DNA of 10,541 bases from a bacterium (GTDB lineage Bacteria; Bacillota; Clostridia; Oscillospirales; Acutalibacteraceae): the NCBI GenBank assembly GCA_020627425.1, contig JAHKXX010000207.1, positions 1-10,541 on the forward strand, read 5' to 3'. This document shows, in pieces, positions 7,047-10,541 of the stretch; positions within the stretch are counted from its first letter, which is position 1, and the number at the start of each line of letters is the position of its first letter. The position numbers were made by a program, and so were the translations under genes. The notes under the pieces are model-generated. The model was given only the letters and a program-made list of their open reading frames with translations. It searched no databases and was not told where the DNA came from.

Positions 7047-7108
7047 CGCAGTGCCTGCGTAGTCAACTCTCTCTTGCCGCACGGCGGCAAGGGCGTGCAC
7101 GGCACGCC
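7046..7108. other. Three successive triloop hairpins at the end of copy B
   Basis: ACGCAG-TGC-CTGCGT (7046-7060), TTGCCGC-ACG-GCGGCAA (7074-7090) and GGCGTGC-ACG-GCACGCC (7092-7108) are perfect 6-, 7- and 7-bp stems, each with a three-base loop. No T-run follows on either strand, so they are not standard terminators, although they may still slow or end the upstream transcript. Confidence 0.75.
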
Positions 7109-7276
7109 GCAGCGTGGCAAATACTTATTACCGCCAAATACAAGGCACCGTCTTAAGCTGGGTTTATTGTCCCTCTTTGTCCGCGCCGTGCGCCCGAAGG
7201 AAGTGCCCTTGGGGTACCGCACAGGGCGGCACTTGACGCTGATTTTGAGTGAAGGCGAGGGTGTTTGTCTATTCTG
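7046..7276 (-). repeat. Copy B of the dispersed structured repeat (longest, most rearranged)
   Basis: On the minus strand it reads AGACAAACAC, CTTCACTC, CAGC, then GCGGACAAAGAGGGACAATA plus AACCC, then GTGCC...GGCGGTAA, all shared in order with copy D. It has an extra insertion of roughly 20-25 bases containing a further hairpin (about 7203-7217). It lacks the CTACAGTGCG word seen in A and C. The outer stem pairs CGTC-TT-AAG (7149-7157) with CTTGACG (7232-7238). The inner hairpin is CCGC-ACAGG-GCGG (7217-7229). It begins at the stop codon of the four-Cys gene. Confidence 0.7.
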
Positions 7277-7385
7277 CTTTGTGAACCGGAAGAATATAAT
7301 ATACCGAAGGAAGACTGAAGAAGTAATAATGATTATGTGTGTTTACGTCACACTTACTATAATTCCATTTTGTAGGCAACAAGTA

Positions 7386-7413
7386 GAGTAGAGAAATATT
7401 TCCACCTCTACTC
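7386..7413. other. Hairpin at the left edge of copy C
   Basis: GAGTAGAG (7386-7393) and CTCTACTC (7406-7413) form a perfect 8-bp stem with a 12-base loop, next to repeat copy C. The 100 or so bases between copies B and C are AT-rich, hold no credible gene, and show no other clear signal than a weak GTGTG/CACAC hairpin around 7336-7352. Confidence 0.6.
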
Positions 7414-7547
7414 AAAGGCAGCACGAGCGGCGCCTTATGCGCCGTGACGCGGACGGTGCCGTACAATAAACCAGACTCGTACGCGTGCCAAGAAAGTAGG
7501 CGGTAACAAAAACTACAGTGCGAGAATTGCCACCGGCGGCTCGCCGG
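7406..7547 (+). repeat. Copy C of the dispersed structured repeat
   Basis: It shares CAGCACGAGCGGC, GTGACGCGGACGG, ACAATAAACC, CTCGTACGCGTGCC and GGTAAC with copy D, and GTAGGCG plus CTACAGTGCG with copy A. The outer stem is ACGAG (7423-7427) with CTCGT (7476-7480). The inner hairpin is GGCGC-CTTAT-GCGCC (7429-7443). The end hairpin is CCGGCG-GCT-CGCCGG (7533-7547). It is in inverted orientation relative to copy B. Confidence 0.75.
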
Positions 7548-7561
7548 CGCCGCTGCCCGGG

Positions 7562-7589
7562 TTGCAATATGGATGAAGAAGGGGTATAA
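7562..7589 (+). promoter_or_regulatory. Possible promoter just after copy C
   Basis: TTGCAA (7562-7567) and TATAAT (7584-7589) are separated by 16 bases, immediately downstream of the end hairpin of copy C. It could drive the Rpn fragment and proC, for which I found no other convincing promoter. Confidence 0.5.
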
Positions 7590-7609
7590 TAAAGGTAAGA
7601 GAAGAAGCA

Positions 7610-7762
7610 ATGGCAGAAGGCAGAGCAGAAGGCAGAACTGAGGGCATCCTGAGGGCGCTTGTCGGACTTGTAAAAGACGGGTTGCTGTCTATATCGGAAG
7701 CAGCTAAAAGAGCTGATATGACCGTAGAGGACTTTGAGAAGCAATATGCCGCTTTGACATAA
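7610..7762 (+). pseudogene. C-terminal remnant of an Rpn-family (PD-(D/E)XK nuclease/putative transposase) protein
   Basis: The frame encodes 50 residues from ATG 7610: repeated AEGR/AEGRTEG units, then a helical segment ILRALVGLVKDGLLSISEAA and RADMTVEDFEKQY. This combination of Glu-Gly-Arg repeats followed by a short helix-turn-helix-like tail is typical of the very end of Rpn/YhgA-type recombination-promoting nucleases, which are usually about 250-300 residues. The nuclease domain is absent. The frame stays open upstream only to 7577 (REEA before the Met), after a stop at 7574-7576, and copy C occupies the place where the rest would be. No good ribosome site is seen beyond purine-rich AGAGAAGAAG. 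It is probably a decayed fragment; a translated 50-residue peptide cannot be excluded. Confidence 0.7.
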
Positions 7763-7855
7763 GAGTATTCTTTTGTTACAGGAAAATTGATTTGCAGGAA
7801 AAAAGCTTAACTTAAGGCAAGCATAGCTTTTAAAAATATGAGAGGAAGCAGTAAA

Positions 7856-8662
7856 ATGAGCGAAAAGAAGATTGGATTTGTCGGTGCAGGAAATATGGCG
7901 ACGGCAATAATAAACGGACTTGTCAGGAATAAAGCAAAGACATCAGATATGATAAATGTTTTTGATGTTGACAGCAGTAAGCTTGACAGTATGAAAAAGA
8001 TCGGAGTAAATATAGCAGGCTCGTCTGAAGAGCTTGCAAAAATGAGCGATATAATTGTACTCGCCGTTAAACCGCAGAATTATGACGAGGTGCTCTCCTC
8101 GCTAAAGGACGCAGTAACAGAGTCAAAGGCGTTTGTTACTATCGCGGCAGGTATATCTATAGACTATGTTCAGAGCAGACTTGAGAAAAAAGTGCCTATG
8201 GTGAGGGTTATGCCGAATACTCCGCTGCTGCTCGGTAAGGGTGCTACGGCTATTTGCAGATCCGAGAATATAGGTGACGAGAACTTTGACGAAATATATA
8301 AAATGTTCTCGCTGTCGGGCGATGTCGCAGAACTGCCGGAGTCGCAGATGAACGCTGTTATCGCTGTAAACGGCTCCAGCCCTGCCTATGTCTATCTCTT
8401 TGCAAAGGCTATGACAGACTACGCCGTTTCGGTCGGTATCGACAGGGATACGGCTTTAAGACTTGTTTGTAAGACCTTTGAGGGTAGTGCCGCTATGCTT
8501 CGTGAAAGCGGCGACAGCCCCGAAGCTCTTATAGAAAAGGTTTCTTCTAAGGGCGGTACCACTATAGAGGCTATGAAGGTGCTAAATGACAGAGAGGTTC
8601 CGTCTGCTATCGCCGAGGCTATGGCGGCTTGTACCAAGAGGGCTGAGGAGCTGGGTAAATAA
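7856..8662 (+). CDS. proC: Pyrroline-5-carboxylate reductase
   Basis: 268 residues, the normal ProC length. The N-terminal Rossmann fold shows GFVGAGNMA (7-15) for NAD(P)H binding, then VLAVKPQN (68-75), VTIAAGIS (94-101), MPNTP (119-123), the dimerisation-domain block NGSSPAYVYLF (172-182), and SKGGTT (231-236), which is SPGGTT in many homologues. The enzyme reduces 1-pyrroline-5-carboxylate to proline in the cytoplasm, the last step of proline synthesis. I choose ATG 7856 over ATG 7838 because AGAGGA (7841-7846) sits 9 bases ahead and the family starts a few residues before GFVGAG. It stands alone, without proA or proB nearby. Transcription may begin at the promoter-like site at 7562-7589, since the 90 bases before the gene show no clear promoter. 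No terminator hairpin follows. Confidence 0.95.
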   Translation: MSEKKIGFVGAGNMATAIINGLVRNKAKTSDMINVFDVDSSKLDSMKKIGVNIAGSSEELAKMSDIIVLAVKPQNYDEVLSSLKDAVTESKAFVTIAAGISIDYVQSRLEKKVPMVRVMPNTPLLLGKGATAICRSENIGDENFDEIYKMFSLSGDVAELPESQMNAVIAVNGSSPAYVYLFAKAMTDYAVSVGIDRDTALRLVCKTFEGSAAMLRESGDSPEALIEKVSSKGGTTIEAMKVLNDREVPSAIAEAMAACTKRAEELGK

Positions 8663-8685
8663 TTATCACTCTCATTCTCTTGGGA

Positions 8686-8714
8686 TTGACGGCAATAGGA
8701 AATTATTGTATAAT
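8686..8714 (+). promoter_or_regulatory. Sigma-70-type promoter for the zinc-ribbon membrane protein
   Basis: TTGACG (8686-8691) and TATAAT (8709-8714) are separated by 17 bases, the closest match to consensus in this window. The ribosome site AGGAGG follows at 8732-8737, 9 bases before the start codon. This suggests good expression. Confidence 0.85.
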
Positions 8715-8746
8715 TAATTAAACTTGAATATAGGAGGAAAACTTCG

Positions 8747-10207
8747 ATGTATTGTAAAAATTGCGGTAAACAAATGCCGGATGATCATAAGGTTTGTACC
8801 CAGTGCGGTACAAAAAAGGGCGAAGGAAAAGGCTTTTGCTCCGAGTGCGGCGCAAAGATGCCTGAAAATGCTATATTCTGCACCTCTTGCGGTCATAAGG
8901 CAGAAGATCCCGTTCAGACGGAAACCGCTAAGCCTGCTAAAATAAACCTCGGCAAGAAAAATGATACCCAACAGGCTGCGGCTCAGACGCAGGAACAAGT
9001 GCAGGCACAGACACAGGCACCGGCTCAGACACAACCTCAGCCTCAGATACAGAATCCGACTCCGGCACCAACTCAGCCTCAGATACAGAATCCGGCTCCG
9101 GCACCAACTCAGCCTCAGATACAGAATCCGGCTCCGGCACCAACTCAGCCTCAGACACAGAATCCGATTCCGGCACCAACTCAGCCTCAGACACAGAATC
9201 CTGTTCCGGCAGTGCAGCAGAATATGCAGATGAATAACACACAGCCTGCACCTCAGGGTATGCAGAATCAGATGATGAATCCTGTAGGACAGAATCAACA
9301 GCAATATTATCAGCAGCCGGTACAGCAGCCGAGAAAGGTATTTTGCAGAAGCTGCGGAAAAGAAATGATGTATGGCAATAAAATATGCTCTGCGTGCGGA
9401 GCAAGCTTCGGCGACGGAAACGCATTTTGCCATAACTGCGGAACACAGATACAACAGGGCGCTGCGGTATGTACAGGCTGCGGCAAAAGCACAAAGCCAC
9501 CCTTTGATTTCGTAAGATATATGAAGGACTTCCTGTCAAGCTTTACTTCGGTAATAAAGCAGCCGCTGGTCGATATGATTTCCCACCACTTGCCAACGCT
9601 GCTCTCGCTGATAGCACTTATAGTTATGTTCTTCAGAGTAATAACATACTCCAGACCCAGTATCGGCTATACTATTTCGATATACAGCGGATACGGCGGA
9701 AACATATTCAGAACAGCAGGTCTGGCGGGCGTATGCATAATACTTGCTTTTCTCTGCTCTATTGCTCTTTATGAGCCATTCACGAGAAACCTGCTAAAGA
9801 AGAACAATGCTCTGCAAACAGTCCGCCTGGTAGCAGTTCCGGCACTTCACCTTCTGGCGATTTGCTTTATGGTTCTCTCACTGATCACAATGTCCAACGA
9901 GTCACAGAACGCATATCTGTATATTCCTAAATACATGAACGTAAGGTTTACAATAATGGGATGGGTGCTGATCGTAATACTTGCACTCTCTGCAATATGC
10001 GGCGTAGCAGCACTGGTAACCAAGGGCAAGAATCTCGGACCCGTGCTGTTTAACCCCTCGGCTCGCAAGCCCGTAGCCGTTCCCGTAAATACAGGCGCAA
10101 ATCAGCTTTATCAGCAAAACGCTCAGACAACTTATACTCAGGCTCAGCCTCAGCAGCCCCAACAGCAGGCTACACAGCCCACAGAACAGAATAATAATCA
10201 GATGTGA
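8747..10207 (+). CDS. Zinc-ribbon membrane protein with Pro/Gln-repeat linker and four transmembrane helices
   Basis: 486 residues. Order: two zinc ribbons (C3/C6/C17/C20 and C31/C34/C45/C48); a Pro/Gln/Ala-rich linker of about 60-195 including four 12-residue repeats at 105-152; two more ribbons (C200/C203/C214/C217 and C228/C231/C242/C245); then four hydrophobic helices at about 282-301, 324-341, 361-381 and 402-424; and a polar Gln-rich tail to 486. There is no signal peptide, so the ribbons are probably cytoplasmic. Many Firmicutes have unnamed proteins joining N-terminal 'double zinc ribbon' modules to membrane helices. They carry no enzymatic motif; scaffolding or protein-protein contact at the membrane is inference. 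The gene is flanked by its own promoter and terminator and so is monocistronic. The two ribbon pairs on either side of the linker suggest internal duplication. Confidence 0.85.
   Translation: MYCKNCGKQMPDDHKVCTQCGTKKGEGKGFCSECGAKMPENAIFCTSCGHKAEDPVQTETAKPAKINLGKKNDTQQAAAQTQEQVQAQTQAPAQTQPQPQIQNPTPAPTQPQIQNPAPAPTQPQIQNPAPAPTQPQTQNPIPAPTQPQTQNPVPAVQQNMQMNNTQPAPQGMQNQMMNPVGQNQQQYYQQPVQQPRKVFCRSCGKEMMYGNKICSACGASFGDGNAFCHNCGTQIQQGAAVCTGCGKSTKPPFDFVRYMKDFLSSFTSVIKQPLVDMISHHLPTLLSLIALIVMFFRVITYSRPSIGYTISIYSGYGGNIFRTAGLAGVCIILAFLCSIALYEPFTRNLLKKNNALQTVRLVAVPALHLLAICFMVLSLITMSNESQNAYLYIPKYMNVRFTIMGWVLIVILALSAICGVAALVTKGKNLGPVLFNPSARKPVAVPVNTGANQLYQQNAQTTYTQAQPQQPQQQATQPTEQNNNQM
9059..9202 (+). repeat. 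Four tandem 36-bp units within the zinc-ribbon gene
   Basis: Units at 9059-9094, 9095-9130, 9131-9166 and 9167-9202 differ by only a few bases. Each codes a 12-residue block of the type (A/T/I)PAPTQPQ(I/T)QNP. A partial unit precedes them (about 9032-9058). The unit is a multiple of three, so gain or loss keeps the frame. Confidence 0.9.
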
Positions 10208-10216
10208 TTATAGAAG

Positions 10217-10242
10217 AAGCTCCGCTGCGGCGGGGCTTTTTT
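10217..10242 (+). terminator. Rho-independent terminator of the zinc-ribbon gene
   Basis: AAGCTCCGC (10217-10225) pairs with GCGGGGCTT (10230-10238), with one G-T pair and the loop TGCG. The T-run is 10237-10242. It starts 10 bases after the stop codon. Confidence 0.9.
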
Positions 10243-10374
10243 GATATAGAGGACAGGAAACAATCAGAAATCTCGCCTCTCCTCCGAAGGAGGGTGGAAA
10301 GTATCCAAAAGGGCATTGTGCGAAGAGGTAGAAATCAAAACCAACTCTCCGCATAGCTCTGCGGATAAACTAAA
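10243..10374. other. Intergenic stretch with two small hairpins, no gene
   Basis: CCTCC-GAA-GGAGG (10281-10293) and CCGCA-TAGCTC-TGCGG (10349-10364) are perfect 5-bp stems; the first has a GAA triloop. I see no credible coding frame. The second hairpin lies just before copy D and may belong to it. Confidence 0.5.
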
Positions 10375-10541
10375 CAGAAAAGACAAACACATCTGACTTC
10401 ACTCCACAGCAGCACGAGCGGCACCCTGTATGCCGTGACGCGGACGGAGAGGGACAATAAACCCCGCTCGTACGCGTGCCGATAGGTAGGTGGTAACATC
10501 AATCAGAGTGCGCGAATTGCTCAGCGCGAGCACGCGCCGGA
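10375..10541 (+). repeat. Copy D of the dispersed structured repeat, cut by the window end
   Basis: It matches copy B from CAGAA(A/T)AGACAAACAC onward and copy C from CAGCACGAGCGG onward, with GTGACGCGGACGG, GGGACAATAAACC, CTCGTACGCGTGCC, GGTAAC and AGTGCGCGAATTGC. The outer stem is perfect: ACGAGCGG (10414-10421) with CCGCTCGT (10464-10471). An inner GGCA/TGCC hairpin shares two bases with it. The end hairpin is GCGCG-AGCA-CGCGC (10524-10537). Its right border may lie beyond the window. Confidence 0.75.

Noticed and set aside
7074..7744. Several open frames on both strands across repeats B and C and the Rpn fragment
   Set aside because: They follow GC-rich repeats, have no ribosome sites, and do not persist between repeat copies. 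Only the Rpn tail frame has family resemblance.
9059..9202. Regular 36-bp periodicity resembling a CRISPR repeat length
   Set aside because: The units are contiguous with no spacers and are translated in the frame of the zinc-ribbon gene.
10243..10541. tRNA or other known RNA gene at the right end
   Set aside because: No cloverleaf or known consensus is visible; only small hairpins and repeat copy D.

Overview
The window looks like a chromosomal segment from a Gram-positive gut anaerobe of the class Clostridia, most likely the Ruminococcus / [Eubacterium] siraeum part of Oscillospiraceae. This rests on moderate GC with AGGAGG-type ribosome sites and TTGnnn-17-TATAAT promoters, a PgeF/YlmD-type gene beside a small CxxC protein, zinc-ribbon membrane proteins with Pro/Gln linkers, and the tail of an Rpn/PD-(D/E)XK 'transposase'. 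The species call is inference.

Layout. (1) 1-702: the 3' end of an ABC-exporter ATPase gene, closed by a strong terminator. It converges on (2) a minus-strand unit transcribed from about 3740 to 805. This unit encodes a single-pass membrane protein with two lipocalin-like extracellular domains (2793-3707), then a phosphomannomutase/phosphoglucomutase-family enzyme with an unusual Lys/Ala/Glu/Thr-rich tail of about 119 residues (877-2742). (3) 3708-4009: a divergent promoter region holding copy A of a GC-rich dispersed repeat. (4) 4010-5728: a second phosphohexomutase of a different subfamily (PgcA-like). (5) A bidirectional terminator, then minus-strand pgeF (5814-6647). (6) Divergently, a 76-residue four-cysteine protein (6816-7046). 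(7) 7046-7609: no credible protein; repeat copies B and C face each other in inverted orientation. (8) 7610-7762: an orphan C-terminal piece of an Rpn-family protein. (9) proC (7856-8662). (10) 8747-10207: a four-zinc-ribbon, four-transmembrane protein with a 36-bp coding tandem repeat and its own promoter and terminator. (11) 10243-10541: intergenic DNA with small hairpins and repeat copy D, cut by the window end.

The genes are mostly housekeeping: hexose-phosphate interconversion, proline synthesis, and metabolite or peptidoglycan repair. The least ordinary feature is the dispersed repeat, about 90 to 230 bp, present four times (A-, B-, C+, D+). It has conserved core words such as GACAATAAACC, GTAGGCGGTAAC and CAGTGCG, an outer stem and an inner hairpin whose bases change together between copies, and compact GC-rich hairpins at the ends, often with triloops. 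I do not recognise it as a named family. It could be a structured RNA, a MITE/REP-like mobile element or a leader-type regulatory element. Copies A and C lie directly upstream of promoter-like sequences in the same orientation.
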